A stretch of DNA of 64,000 nucleotides from Caulobacter mirabilis (GTDB lineage Bacteria; Pseudomonadota; Alphaproteobacteria; Caulobacterales; Caulobacteraceae): the NCBI RefSeq assembly GCF_002749615.1, contig NZ_CP024201.1:3410001-3474000 (forward strand), read 5' to 3'. Each line of letters begins with the position of its first letter. Positions within the stretch are counted from its first letter, which is position 1. The notes beneath the pieces are model-generated. The model saw only the letters and a program-made list of their open reading frames with translations, did no database searches and was not told the DNA's origin. This document shows, piece by piece, positions 1 to 8,064 of this stretch. Position numbers and translations under genes: made by a program.

Positions 1-384
1 CGCCTGTTCTCCGTCCTGGCTATCGCCTGCGTCGCCGCGGCCCTGTTCGGCGGCGCCGAGCTGTCGCTGTGGGCCTTCCCGGCGTCGGGCTTCTGCATCT
101 CGGCGATGTTCTCGATCATCTTCGCCCTGTCGCTCAATTCGGTGCTGCAGAACCACGGCGCGCTGTCCGGCATCCTGTGCTCCGGCATCCTGGGTGGAGC
201 CGTGGCGCCGCTGATCGTCGGCGCCCTGGGCGAGCAGATCGGACTGCGCCTGGCGATGACCTTCGTCTTCCTGCTGCTGGGCTACATCCTCAGCATCAGC
301 TTCTGGGCCAAACCCCAGGTGCGCAACGAGACGATCGACCTGCGGCGGCTGTTCGGCGGCTCCGCGCGAGCCGCGACGGAGTAG
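1..384 (+). CDS. MFS transporter, sugar (FucP-like) family, C-terminal part
   Basis: The reading frame is open from the first base of the window, so the N-terminus lies upstream. The visible 127 residues hold three or four hydrophobic membrane segments. They include the stretch MFSIIFALSLNSV followed by a Gly-rich SGILCSGILGGAVAPL turn and GALGEQIGLRLAM. This arrangement resembles the last helices of FucP/glucose-galactose type major facilitator permeases. The protein ends in a short charged cytoplasmic tail. The exact substrate cannot be read from this fragment. It lies 87 bases before the acyl-CoA dehydrogenase gene, separated by a hairpin, so it is probably its own transcription unit. Confidence 0.7.
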   Translation, partial: RLFSVLAIACVAAALFGGAELSLWAFPASGFCISAMFSIIFALSLNSVLQNHGALSGILCSGILGGAVAPLIVGALGEQIGLRLAMTFVFLLLGYILSISFWAKPQVRNETIDLRRLFGGSARAATE

Positions 385-422
385 TTCGCCTTTCTCGCCA
401 GGCTGACGCTACGTCCCCGTTT

Positions 423-468
423 CGCGCTCCCGGCGGCGGCCGTAAGGTCGCGGAAAACCGGGAGCGCG
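423..468 (+). promoter_or_regulatory. 11-bp stem-loop covering the RBS of the acyl-CoA dehydrogenase gene
   Basis: CGCGCTCCCGG (423-433) pairs perfectly with CCGGGAGCGCG (458-468) across a 24-base loop. The right arm contains GGGAG (460-464), the likely ribosome binding site, 7 bases before the ATG at 472. It may mask translation initiation or serve as a weak terminator for the upstream permease gene. No T-tract follows, which favours the first reading. Confidence 0.4.
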
Positions 469-471
469 GCC

Positions 472-1638
472 ATGGAATTCCAGCTCAGCGAAGAGCACCA
501 GATGATCAAGAATCTGGTGCGTCGGTTCGTCGAGGACGAGCTGATCCCGCTGGAACCGGTGGTCCTGAAACGCGAGGCCGAGGGCGGCCCCGCCGCCCTC
601 ACCGCCGAGGAGCAGGCCCGCATCGACAAGGTCTCCCGCGACCTGGGCCTCTGGGGCCTGGACGCGCCGGAGGATGTCGGCGGCGTCGACCTGCCGGCGG
701 TGGCGCTGGTCGGGGTCAACGAGTCCCTCGGCTACAGCTGCACCCCCTACACCCTGCCGCCGGACAGCCCGAACCTGCGGATGCTGATGGCCACGGTCGA
801 CGACCGCCAGCGCGCCGCCTACCTGGCCCCCTACGTGGCCGGCGAGACCATCTCGGCGATCGGCATCTCCGAGCCGGGCGCGGGTTCGGACCCGGCCGGC
901 ATGATCACCCGCGCCGAACGTGATGGGGACGACTGGGTCATCAACGGCCGCAAGATCTGGATCACCCGCGGCGCCGAGGCCGACTTCACCATCGTCATGG
1001 CCGTGACCGACAAGGCCAAGGGCGCCCGCGGCGGGATCAGCGCCTTCCTGGTCGACAAGGGAACGCCCGGCTTCAACATCCAGCGCCGCATCCCGATGCT
1101 GGGCGGCCAGACCAGCTACGAGATCGCGCTGGAGGATTGCCGCGTGCCGGGCTGGAAGCTGCTCGGCCGGGAGGGCGACGGCTTCGGACCGATGCAGGTG
1201 CGCCTCAGCACCCGCCGGATCGAGATGGCCAGCTGGTCGATCGGCATGGCGCAGAGGGCGCTGGACATGCTGATCGAGTACGCGCCGCAGCGCACGACCT
1301 TCGGCGCGCCCCTGTCGGAGCGGCAGCAGATCCAGTGGTGGATCGCCGACGCCGCCACCCGCATCCACGCCTGCCGGCTGATGACCTACGACTGCGCCTG
1401 GAAGCTCGACCAGGGCCGCGACGTCCGCAACGAGATCTCGATGATCAAGGCCTACGGCACCGAGATGGCCTACGAGGTCGTCGACAACGTGATGCAGGCC
1501 TTCGGCGCCATGGGCATGACCCGCGAGCTGCCGCTGCACCTGATGCAGAGCAAGCTGCGCACCATGCGGATCTACGACGGTCCGACCGAGATCCATAAGT
1601 GGGTCGTGGCCCGCAACCTGCTGGGGCTGAAGCGATGA
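472..1638 (+). CDS. acyl-CoA dehydrogenase family protein
   Basis: This 388-residue flavoprotein has the usual length for acyl-CoA dehydrogenases, which introduce the alpha-beta double bond into acyl-CoA. The N-terminal helical domain starts MEFQLSEEHQMIKNLVRRF. The mid domain has the family signature GISEPGAGSDPAGM (about residues 127-140) and WVINGRKIWITRGAEAD. The C-terminal helical domain ends with YDGPTEIHKWVVARNLLG, the FAD-binding and substrate loop typical of the family. GGGAG lies 7 bases before the ATG. The stop overlaps the ATG of the enoyl-CoA hydratase gene (ATGA), so the two are translationally coupled and probably act in one beta-oxidation-like or acid-degradation route. The chain-length preference is not readable. 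Confidence 0.93.
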   Translation: MEFQLSEEHQMIKNLVRRFVEDELIPLEPVVLKREAEGGPAALTAEEQARIDKVSRDLGLWGLDAPEDVGGVDLPAVALVGVNESLGYSCTPYTLPPDSPNLRMLMATVDDRQRAAYLAPYVAGETISAIGISEPGAGSDPAGMITRAERDGDDWVINGRKIWITRGAEADFTIVMAVTDKAKGARGGISAFLVDKGTPGFNIQRRIPMLGGQTSYEIALEDCRVPGWKLLGREGDGFGPMQVRLSTRRIEMASWSIGMAQRALDMLIEYAPQRTTFGAPLSERQQIQWWIADAATRIHACRLMTYDCAWKLDQGRDVRNEISMIKAYGTEMAYEVVDNVMQAFGAMGMTRELPLHLMQSKLRTMRIYDGPTEIHKWVVARNLLGLKR

Positions 1639-2408
1639 AGGCGGCCTACGGCGAGGTGACGGCGGCCGTCGACGGCCATGTCGCCGTCCTGGAGATCGAC
1701 CGACCCCCGAACAACCACGTCACCGTGGGCCTGATCCGCGACCTGGCCGACGCTCTGGACGCCGTCGACGCCGACCCGGACCTGCGCGTCTCGGTGCTGT
1801 GCACGGCGGGCAAGGTGTTCTGCGGCGGGGCCGATCTGGTCACGCCGGCCGGCGAGGGTATCGTCGACTCGACCCAGGACCTCTACGCCCAGGCGGCGCG
1901 GCTGTTCTCGACCCGCAAACCGATCGTGGCCGTGGTGCAGGGTTCCGCCGTCGGCGCCGGGCTCGGCCTGGCCTTGGCGGCGGACTTCCGCGTCGCCGCG
2001 CCCGAGGCGCGGTTCAGCGCCAATTTCGTCAAGCTGGGCTTCCATCCCGGCTTCGGCCTGACCGCCAGCCTGCCGCGCGTGGTCGGCCCGCGGATCGCCG
2101 AGCTGATGTTCCTGACCGGTCGCCGCGTCCCCGGCGAACAGGCGCTGGCCTGGGGCCTGGTCGACGAGCTGGTCCCGCTGGACCGGCTGCGCGAGACGGC
2201 CCTGACCCTGGCGCGCGAACTGGCGGAGAACGCGCCGCTGGCGGTGCAGGCGACGCGCGCCACCCTGCGCGGCGACCTGGCCGACGCCGTTCGCCGCGCC
2301 ACGGCCCATGAAGCGGCGGAACAGGCCAAGCTGCGCAACACCACCGACTTCGCCGAGGGCGTCCGCGCGGTGGCCGAACGTCGCCCTGGCCGCTTCACCG
2401 GCCGCTGA
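1635..2408 (+). CDS. enoyl-CoA hydratase/isomerase family protein
   Basis: This is a 257-residue crotonase-fold protein. It shows VAVLEIDRPPNNHVTV near the N-terminus, the oxyanion-hole segments (LCTAGKVFCGGADL, then VQGSAVGAGLGLALAADFRVA) and PGFGLTASLPRVVG. Crotonases hydrate or isomerise enoyl-CoA esters. The catalytic Glu pair of classical hydratases is not obvious at the usual places, so another crotonase activity is possible. I chose the ATG at 1635, which overlaps the stop of the acyl-CoA dehydrogenase. A longer in-frame start at 1599 would lie inside that gene. Together they form a two-gene operon. Confidence 0.9.
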   Translation: MKAAYGEVTAAVDGHVAVLEIDRPPNNHVTVGLIRDLADALDAVDADPDLRVSVLCTAGKVFCGGADLVTPAGEGIVDSTQDLYAQAARLFSTRKPIVAVVQGSAVGAGLGLALAADFRVAAPEARFSANFVKLGFHPGFGLTASLPRVVGPRIAELMFLTGRRVPGEQALAWGLVDELVPLDRLRETALTLARELAENAPLAVQATRATLRGDLADAVRRATAHEAAEQAKLRNTTDFAEGVRAVAERRPGRFTGR

Positions 2409-2470
2409 CGACGAGGGGGCGCGTCGTCCCGCGCGTATCCAGGAAGACCCCTTCCACTTGGAGACGCCTC

Positions 2471-2830
2471 ATGCGCCCCTCTCGACCGGCCGCTGTCCTG
2501 GCGGCCGCCGCCTTGCTGCTGACCGCCGGCCAGGCCTTCGCCCACGCCCGGATGACGGCGTCGACGCCGGCGGCCAACGCCGTGGTCGCCGCGCCCAAGA
2601 CCATCACCCTGACCTTCAACGAGAGGGTCGCGCCCGCCTTCTCCAGCTTCGATCTCGTCGCCCCAGGCGGCAGGACGGTCAAGCCGGCGACCGCGGTCTC
2701 CAAGGACGGCAAGTCGATCACCGGCAAGCTCGCCGCCCCCCTGGCCAAGGGCGGCTACACCGTGAACTGGCGCGCCGTGTCGGCCGACGGCCACCGGATG
2801 ACCGGGACCTTCGCCTTCAAGGTGAACTGA
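2471..2830 (+). CDS. copC: CopC-like periplasmic copper-binding protein
   Basis: This is a 119-residue exported protein. A signal peptide ends at QAFA and the mature chain begins with His25 (HARM), the N-terminal His typical of the Cu(II) site in CopC. The beta-barrel features TFNERVAPAFSSFDL and, near the end, DGHRMTGTFAF supply the D-x-H ligands. The Met-rich Cu(I) loop of long CopC proteins is absent, as in short Cu(II)-only CopC forms. Its stop overlaps the start of copD (TGATG), so the pair is co-translated. CopC is thought to hand copper to CopD for import. Confidence 0.92.
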   Translation: MRPSRPAAVLAAAALLLTAGQAFAHARMTASTPAANAVVAAPKTITLTFNERVAPAFSSFDLVAPGGRTVKPATAVSKDGKSITGKLAAPLAKGGYTVNWRAVSADGHRMTGTFAFKVN

Positions 2831-3735
2831 TGTCGCCGGAAGCCGCGGTCATCCCCCTGCGCCTGCTCCAGTACCTGGGCGGCGCGGTGCTGCTGGGGTT
2901 GCCGCTGTTCATGCTGTTCAGCGGCGCCTCGGCGCGTTGGGCGGTTCGATGGATCGCCGTCTCGGCCGGCCTGACGCTGGCGTCGGGCGCCTTCGCCCTC
3001 ATCGCCCAGACCGCCCTCATGGCCGGATCCTGGAGCGCGGGCCTGACCGGCGAGGCGCTGGGCTTCGTCGCTGGCGGGACGGGCCTCGGCCGGGCGGGCG
3101 TCGTCCGGATGGCCGCCGCAGCCCTGGCGCTCGCGGTGCTGGCGCTCGCGCCCCGGCGATGGGGCGTTCTCGCGGGCCTTGGCGGCGTCGTCTGCGCCGG
3201 CTTCGCCTGGATGGGCCACGGCGCGGCGACCGAAGGCCCGGGCGGCGGCGTTCACCTGGCGAGCGACATCCTCCACAGCCTGGCCGCGGCGGTCTGGATC
3301 GGCGCCTTGGTCGGCTTCCTGGGCCTGCTGTACACGACGCGGCCGGACAATGACGACGCTCGCCTGGCGATGCTCCATCGCGCTCTGGAGCGGTTCTCGG
3401 GCGTCGGCACGGCGGCGGTCGCCGTCATCGTCGGGACCGGCCTGGTCAACGGGCTGTTCCTGGTCGGGCTCGATCGCCTGCCCGGCCTGTGGACCACGCC
3501 CTACGGCGGGCTGCTGCTGGCCAAGCTGGCCCTCTTCGCGGCCATGCTGGCGCTGGCGGCCAAGAACCGCTTCACGCTCACCCCCGCGCTCGGCGCGGCC
3601 CTGGAAGGCGGCGTCTCGCCGGCCCCGGTCCTGGACCGTCTGAAGAGCAGCCTTTGGCTGGAGACCGGCGCGGCGGTCGCCGTCCTGGCCCTGGTCGCCT
3701 GGCTGGGAACCCTGGCCCCGATCTCCTCGATGTAG
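2830..3735 (+). CDS. copD: CopD-like inner-membrane copper transport protein
   Basis: This is a 301-residue integral membrane protein with about eight hydrophobic helices. The sequence starts MSPEAAVIPLRLLQYLGGAVLL. It contains HGAATEGPGGGVHLASDILHSLAAAVWIGALVGFLGLL, where the conserved His residues and the AAxWxG motif match the CopD domain. The start is the ATG overlapping the copC stop. Longer upstream in-frame codons would run through copC and are not credible. CopD partners CopC in periplasm-to-cytoplasm copper transfer in the family model. The gene converges on the leftward copper operon, with a palindromic element and a terminator between them. Confidence 0.9.
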   Translation: MSPEAAVIPLRLLQYLGGAVLLGLPLFMLFSGASARWAVRWIAVSAGLTLASGAFALIAQTALMAGSWSAGLTGEALGFVAGGTGLGRAGVVRMAAAALALAVLALAPRRWGVLAGLGGVVCAGFAWMGHGAATEGPGGGVHLASDILHSLAAAVWIGALVGFLGLLYTTRPDNDDARLAMLHRALERFSGVGTAAVAVIVGTGLVNGLFLVGLDRLPGLWTTPYGGLLLAKLALFAAMLALAAKNRFTLTPALGAALEGGVSPAPVLDRLKSSLWLETGAAVAVLALVAWLGTLAPISSM

Positions 3736-3753
3736 CGCCCCTCTCCTCCTTCC

Positions 3754-3786
3754 CCGTCATCCTCGCGCTTGTCGCGAGGGTGACGG
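3754..3786. repeat. REP-like intergenic palindrome
   Basis: CCGTCATCCTCGCG (3754-3767) and CGCGAGGGTGACGG (3773-3786) pair over 14 bp with one T-G wobble and a 5-base loop. It sits just after copD. The motif style (GTCATCCTCG...CGAGG) is that of palindromic intergenic elements common in alphaproteobacteria. It may also stop copD transcription, although no clear T-tract follows. Confidence 0.5.
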
Positions 3787-3843
3787 AATGGGGTGGCGAA
3801 CCGCGAGCGGCAGGCGGCGTAGTCACCCTTCCCCCCAAGAACG

Positions 3844-3888
3844 AAAACGCCGCCCGCTTCCCGGCTGGGGTCCGGGAAGCGGGCGGCG
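3844..3888 (-). terminator. rho-independent terminator of the cop operon
   Basis: The 17-bp stem consists of CGCCGCCCGCTTCCCGG (3848-3864) against its exact complement at 3872-3888, with a 7-base loop. On the minus strand the hairpin is followed by TTTTCGTTCTT. It lies 33 bases beyond the stop of the CusF-like gene, so it closes the leftward operon. Confidence 0.85.
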
Positions 3889-3920
3889 TCAGCGGATCGC
3901 GGAACGACCCGCCTATTCGC

Positions 3921-4238
3921 CTAGAAGGGCCGGATGGCCGTGATCTTCTTGTCCTTCAGGGTGAAGCGCACCTTCGCGCCCACCTTGACGTTGGCCAGGA
4001 CCGCGGGGTCGGAGACCTTGAACGGCATGGTCATCTGCGGCCAGTTCAGCGCCTTGATCGGCTCGTGGTTGATGGTGATCGAGGCCTTCTTGGCGTCGAT
4101 GGCGCGGACCACGCCGATGCCCTCCACCGCCGCGGCCGAGGCTTCATGACCGGCGTGGCCGCCGTGGCCGCCGTGATCCTGAGCCTGGGCGGCGCCGACG
4201 ATGGCGAGCGAGGCGACGAGGGCGAACGCGAACTTCAT
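3921..4238 (-). CDS. CusF-like periplasmic copper chaperone
   Basis: This is a 105-residue exported protein with a signal peptide ending AQA. A His/Gly-rich linker (DHGGHGGHAGH) follows, then a CusF domain. The Cu(I) ligands are visible as His58, Trp66, Met69 and Met71 in the segment HEPIKALNWPQMTMPF. Their spacing equals that of E. coli CusF (H36, W44, M47, M49). The protein should bind Cu(I) or Ag(I) in the periplasm. It is the last gene of the leftward copper operon, 25 bases after copB, and is followed by a strong terminator. No CusCBA efflux pump is present in the window, so its partner may be CopA/CopB or a pump elsewhere. Confidence 0.9.
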   Translation of the reverse strand: MKFAFALVASLAIVGAAQAQDHGGHGGHAGHEASAAAVEGIGVVRAIDAKKASITINHEPIKALNWPQMTMPFKVSDPAVLANVKVGAKVRFTLKDKKITAIRPF

Positions 4239-4263
4239 CGAAAACTCCTGTGAGTGCAGAACT

Positions 4264-5268
4264 TTAGAACCAGGCGCGCAGGCCGAGGACGAACATCGTC
4301 TCTTCGGCCTTCTCGCCGTGGGCGCGGGCGAAATCAGCCGTGTCGCCGAACTTCCGTTCGTGCATCACGCCGATGTAGGGGGCGAACTCGGGCTTGAACT
4401 CGTAGCGCAGGCGCAGCCCCAGCTCGCCGGACGTCAGACCCGAACCGATCTCCAGTTCGGGAACCGACTGGGCGGCCAGCTCCAGCTCGGCGCTGGGCTC
4501 GAGGATCAGCTTCTGGGTCAGGCGCAGGTCGTAGGCGGCCTCGAAGCGCGCCGAGACGTCGCCCTTGTTCGAGACGAAGGCCGCGGCCTCCAGCTCGAAC
4601 CAGTAGGGCGCCAGGCCCTCGATGCCGAACACGGCGTAGGTCCGCGACGGCCCCGGCTCGAAATCGTGACGGATCCCCGCCTGGACGTCGAAATAGGGCC
4701 CGATCGGACGGGACCACAGCGCCTGCAGTTCGGCCGACTCCAGATCGCCGCCGACGGTCCCCTCGCCCGAGGTCTTCAGGACCAGGCGGTTCCGGTCGCC
4801 GCCGTACCAGGCCTCGCCCTCCCAGCCCCAGGCGTCGTCGCCGTCGCGGGGACGGATCTCGGCCTGGCTGAGCATGACCTTCCAGGCCGTCGAACCGCCG
4901 TGTTCGACCGAAAGCTGGGCGCGCGCGGCGGCCATGGCCTGGGGCGAGAAGAACCGCTCGGCGGCGTGGTCGGTCGGCGGCGGCGGCGCGGACGCGTCGC
5001 CGGCCGGCGGGGGTTCGGTCCCTTCCGTAGCAGGCGCGGGCATCACATGGCCCGCGTGCGGATCGGCGGCCGGCGTCGGCGCGGGAGCGGCCGGCATCGC
5101 GTGACCCGCATGGGGATCGGCGGCGGGGGCCGGAGCCGGCGTCGGCATCGCGTGACCCGCGTGCGGATCGGCCGCCGGCGGCGTGGGGGCGCCGTGGCCC
5201 TCGTGCTGGGCCACGGCCGGGGTGGCCAGCGCCAGCAGCGGCAGGCTCAGGAGCAGACGCGGGTTCAT
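4264..5268 (-). CDS. copB: copper resistance protein B (outer membrane)
   Basis: This 334-residue protein has a signal peptide (LALATPAVA). A periplasmic stretch follows with three near-identical ADPHAGHAMP-type repeats rich in His and Met, clearly copper-binding. The rest, from about FFSPQAMAAAR onward, is the CopB beta-barrel domain, with alternating strands ending in an aromatic residue (LGLRAWF). CopB is an outer-membrane protein that sequesters or passes copper. The ATG at 5268 overlaps the stop of copA (ATGA), so the two are translationally coupled. The longer in-frame reading upstream lies inside copA and is rejected. Confidence 0.93.
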   Translation of the reverse strand: MNPRLLLSLPLLALATPAVAQHEGHGAPTPPAADPHAGHAMPTPAPAPAADPHAGHAMPAAPAPTPAADPHAGHVMPAPATEGTEPPPAGDASAPPPPTDHAAERFFSPQAMAAARAQLSVEHGGSTAWKVMLSQAEIRPRDGDDAWGWEGEAWYGGDRNRLVLKTSGEGTVGGDLESAELQALWSRPIGPYFDVQAGIRHDFEPGPSRTYAVFGIEGLAPYWFELEAAAFVSNKGDVSARFEAAYDLRLTQKLILEPSAELELAAQSVPELEIGSGLTSGELGLRLRYEFKPEFAPYIGVMHERKFGDTADFARAHGEKAEETMFVLGLRAWF

Positions 5269-6953
5269 TGCGCGCCTCCGTCGATCGGACGGACGGTGAC
5301 GACGTTGAACATCCCGGCGTGCATGTGGAACAGCAGATGGCAGTGGAAGGCCCAGTCCCCGGGCGCATCGGCGGTGAAGTCGAAGGATATCTTCCCGCCG
5401 GGCGGGACGTTCACCGTGTGCTTCCTCGGATACCGCCCGGGATGCCCGTTCAGCACCTCGAAGAAGTGGCCGTGCAGGTGGATCGGGTGGGCCATCATCG
5501 AGTCGTTGACCAGATGGATGCGCACCCGCTCGTTCAGCCGGAACGGGATCGGCTTCTTGATCGGGCTGAAGGCCTCGCCATCGAACGCCCACATGAAGCG
5601 TTCCATGTTGCCGGTCAGATGGATCTCCATCTCGCGGCTCGGGGCGCGGACATCCGGATTGGGCTCCAGCGCCACCAGGTCGGTGTAGCGCAGGACCCTG
5701 TGGTCGACCTTGTCCAGGCCCTGGGGCGCGTCGCCGACGCGGTCGACGGCCATCGGCGAGATCATCTGCACGCCCGGCGTCAGCTTGACCCCCGGCGCGT
5801 TGACCGGGTCGCGCATGGCCATGTCATGGTCCATGCCTTCCATGCCGGTCATGTCCATGCCCATGTCGCGCATGGTCAGCAGCGGACGTTCGCGCAGCGG
5901 CGGCGCCTCGGCCTTCATGCCGGCGCGCGGCGCGAAGGTGGCCACGCCCATGCCCGAGCGGTCGGCCGCCTCGGCGACCAGGGCGTAGGCGCGGTCTTCC
6001 TTCGGCTCCAGGATCACGTCGTAGGTCTCGGCCGGCGAGATCTGGAACTCCTCGACCGTGACCGGCTGGACATGCAGGCCATCGGCCTGGACGACGCTCA
6101 TCTTCAGGCCCGGGAAGCGGACGTTGAAGATGGTCATGGCGCCGGCGTTCACGAACCGGAAGCGCACCCGCTCGCCCGGCTGGAACAGCGCGGTCCAGTT
6201 GTCCTTCGGTCCATGGCCGTTGATCAGGTAGGTGTAGGTCGAACCGGTGACGTCGAGGACGTCGGTCGGGTCCATGCGCATGGCGGACCACTCGACACGT
6301 TCCTTGAACGTCTGGTCCTTGCCCGCGACGAGGCCGCCGACGGTCTGCTTCTGCTTGTTGAAGTAGCCGGCCTGGGCCTTGAGCTTCCGCATGACCGTGT
6401 GCGGATGCAGGAAGCTGTAGTCCGACAGCACGACCATATGCTCGCGGTCGTAGGGCGCGGGCTCCTCGCCCTTCGGGTCGATGATGATCGCCCCGTAGTG
6501 GCCTTCCTGCTCCTGCAGCCCCGAGTGGCTGTGGTACCAGTAGGTGCCCGACTGGACGACCGGGAACTCGTAGACGAAGGTCTCGCCCGGCTTGATGCCC
6601 GGGAAGCTGACGCCCGGCACGCCGTCCATCTGGAACGGCAGGATCAGGCCGTGCCAGTGGATCGAGGTGTCCTCGTCCAGCTTGTTGGTCACCTTGATGC
6701 GGACGTTCTGACCTTCCTTCAGGCGGATCAGCGGCCCCGGCACCGTGCCGTTGATCGCGACCGCGTGCCCGGGCTTGCCGTCGATGCGGACCTTGGCGTG
6801 GTCGATGGTCAGGGCGATTTCCTCGCCCGACAGAGTCGGCAAGGTCGGAGCCGCGCTGCGGGCCCAGGCCGGCAGCAGCCCGCCGCCAAACGCCAGCCCG
6901 CCAGCGAGCACGGCGCCCCCCTGCAGGAAACGGCGTCGGTCAAAGTTGGTCAT
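5265..6953 (-). CDS. copA: CopA-type multicopper oxidase, Tat-exported
   Basis: This 562-residue protein begins with a twin-arginine signal (RRRFLQGG). All four copper motifs are present: HWHG (residues 99-102), WYHSHSG (139-145), HPIHLHGHFFEV, and HCHLLFHMHAGM near the C-terminus, where the type 1 axial Met is seen. A Met-rich loop (MRDMGMDMTGMEGMDHDMAM) lies in the middle, as in CopA/PcoA enzymes that oxidise Cu(I) to Cu(II). It is distinct from the P-type ATPase also called CopA. It lies 80 bases after the ECF sigma gene in the same direction. In that gap the minus strand reads TGAAC, 16 bases, then CGGTC, a possible ECF promoter (weak evidence). GGGAG precedes the start. Confidence 0.95.
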   Translation of the reverse strand: MTNFDRRRFLQGGAVLAGGLAFGGGLLPAWARSAAPTLPTLSGEEIALTIDHAKVRIDGKPGHAVAINGTVPGPLIRLKEGQNVRIKVTNKLDEDTSIHWHGLILPFQMDGVPGVSFPGIKPGETFVYEFPVVQSGTYWYHSHSGLQEQEGHYGAIIIDPKGEEPAPYDREHMVVLSDYSFLHPHTVMRKLKAQAGYFNKQKQTVGGLVAGKDQTFKERVEWSAMRMDPTDVLDVTGSTYTYLINGHGPKDNWTALFQPGERVRFRFVNAGAMTIFNVRFPGLKMSVVQADGLHVQPVTVEEFQISPAETYDVILEPKEDRAYALVAEAADRSGMGVATFAPRAGMKAEAPPLRERPLLTMRDMGMDMTGMEGMDHDMAMRDPVNAPGVKLTPGVQMISPMAVDRVGDAPQGLDKVDHRVLRYTDLVALEPNPDVRAPSREMEIHLTGNMERFMWAFDGEAFSPIKKPIPFRLNERVRIHLVNDSMMAHPIHLHGHFFEVLNGHPGRYPRKHTVNVPPGGKISFDFTADAPGDWAFHCHLLFHMHAGMFNVVTVRPIDGGAQ

Positions 6954-7033
6954 CGGGTCGACTCTCCCGGAAGGAACTGTACTGCGGCGACCGGGCGGGT
7001 CGGCCTTCTGTTCAGGATACGCGCCAAGGTCGG

Positions 7034-7630
7034 CTATCCCTCAGCGTCGGGGTCGCTTTCGGCCGCCACGCCCAGCGACGCGGCCAAGGCGCGACGGGCC
7101 CTGTAGACCCGCGTTTCGATGGTCTTGATCGTCACCCCGAGGATCTCCGCGGCCTGCTGCTGCGGCATCTCCTCGAAGACGGTGAGGATCAGCGGCTCCT
7201 TGAGCTTGGCCGGCAGGGCGGCGATCGCGCGATCCAGCGCCGCGCGGCGCTGGGCGGCGATCAGCTGCGCCTCGGCGCCAGGCGTCCCGTCCGGCACCTC
7301 CGGCAGCAGCGCCTCGTCGTCCGGCCGCGATCCGAACACCAGGCGGCGGACCATCTCGCGACGCGCCCGGTCGCGGCACTTGTTCAGGGCGATGGTCTTG
7401 ATCCAGGTCCCGAACGGCCGCACCCGGTCGTAGCGACCCAGGTTGGACCAGGCCGCCACGAAAGCCTCCTGCACCACCTCATAGGCCGTGTCGGCGTCGC
7501 CGACGTAGCGCCGGACGAACCGATACAGCCCCTCCTTGTGGCGCCGCATCAGCTGGGTGAAGGCGCGGTCCTCCCCGCCGAGGGCCTTGGCGGCCAGCTC
7601 GGCATCCGTCGCCTGATCGAGCGCGGTCAC
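7034..7630 (-). CDS. ECF-type sigma factor (CnrH-like)
   Basis: This is a 198-residue group IV sigma-70 factor. Region 2 is visible in FTQLMRRHKEGLYRFVRRYVGDADTAYEVVQEAFVAAW. Region 4 appears as ALDRAIAALPAKLKEPLILTVFEEMPQQQAAEILGVTIKTIETRVYRARRAL. Its start overlaps the end of the metal-sensor gene by 4 bases. The gene order of anti-sigma, sensor, sigma copies cnrYXH of Cupriavidus metallidurans, a trans-envelope signalling system for Co/Ni. Here the genes immediately downstream are copper genes, so the likely regulon is copper resistance plus its own operon (inference). Confidence 0.9.
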   Translation of the reverse strand: MTALDQATDAELAAKALGGEDRAFTQLMRRHKEGLYRFVRRYVGDADTAYEVVQEAFVAAWSNLGRYDRVRPFGTWIKTIALNKCRDRARREMVRRLVFGSRPDDEALLPEVPDGTPGAEAQLIAAQRRAALDRAIAALPAKLKEPLILTVFEEMPQQQAAEILGVTIKTIETRVYRARRALAASLGVAAESDPDAEG

Positions 7631-8064
7631 CGCGCCTCTTCGGTCAGGGCCTCCGAGACCCGCCGATCAAAAATCTTGGCCTGATCCGGCGTCAGGATCG
7701 CGCGCATCTGCAGGACGTGAAGGATGGTCTCCTTCTGCAGCTGGCCCATCTCGTCGTGGAAATGATCCACGGCGGCCTGGACTTCCGGCGAATACTGGTG
7801 CTTGGCCGCGATCGCGGCGGCGAGCTCGGCGTTCGCCTGGCGAAGCTTGGCCTCCCGGAGACGTCGGGTGCCATCGAACTCGCGCTCGATCACCTCCAGC
7901 CGGCGAAGCTGGTCGGCGTTGAGCTTCAGCTCTTCGTGCAGCACGGCGTGCAGCGACGGCTTCTCGTTCGCCTTCAGCACGTAGCGGGCGCCGCCCCAGG
8001 CGCCCAGGCCGGCGGCGATGGCCGCCAGCACGACGGTCAGGATCACACCCTTCCAGGACGTCAT
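7627..8064 (-). CDS. CnrX-like periplasmic heavy-metal sensor
   Basis: This 145-residue protein has one N-terminal membrane helix (about residues 7-28) and a helical periplasmic domain of the heavy-metal-resistance/CpxP-like type. The residues corresponding to the metal ligands of CnrX (H42, H46, E63, H119, M123) are all present at a constant offset of three: H39, H43, E60, H116, M120. They lie in LHAVLHEEL, VIEREF and HVLQM. By analogy it senses a transition metal in the periplasm and controls release of the sigma factor from the membrane anti-sigma. Its ATG overlaps the stop of the upstream gene, and its end overlaps the sigma gene. Confidence 0.88.
   Translation of the reverse strand: MTSWKGVILTVVLAAIAAGLGAWGGARYVLKANEKPSLHAVLHEELKLNADQLRRLEVIEREFDGTRRLREAKLRQANAELAAAIAAKHQYSPEVQAAVDHFHDEMGQLQKETILHVLQMRAILTPDQAKIFDRRVSEALTEEAR

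Noticed and set aside
5268..7106. 612-codon plus-strand frame opposite copA
   Set aside because: Antisense to a gene with all four copper motifs. The frame has no domain features.
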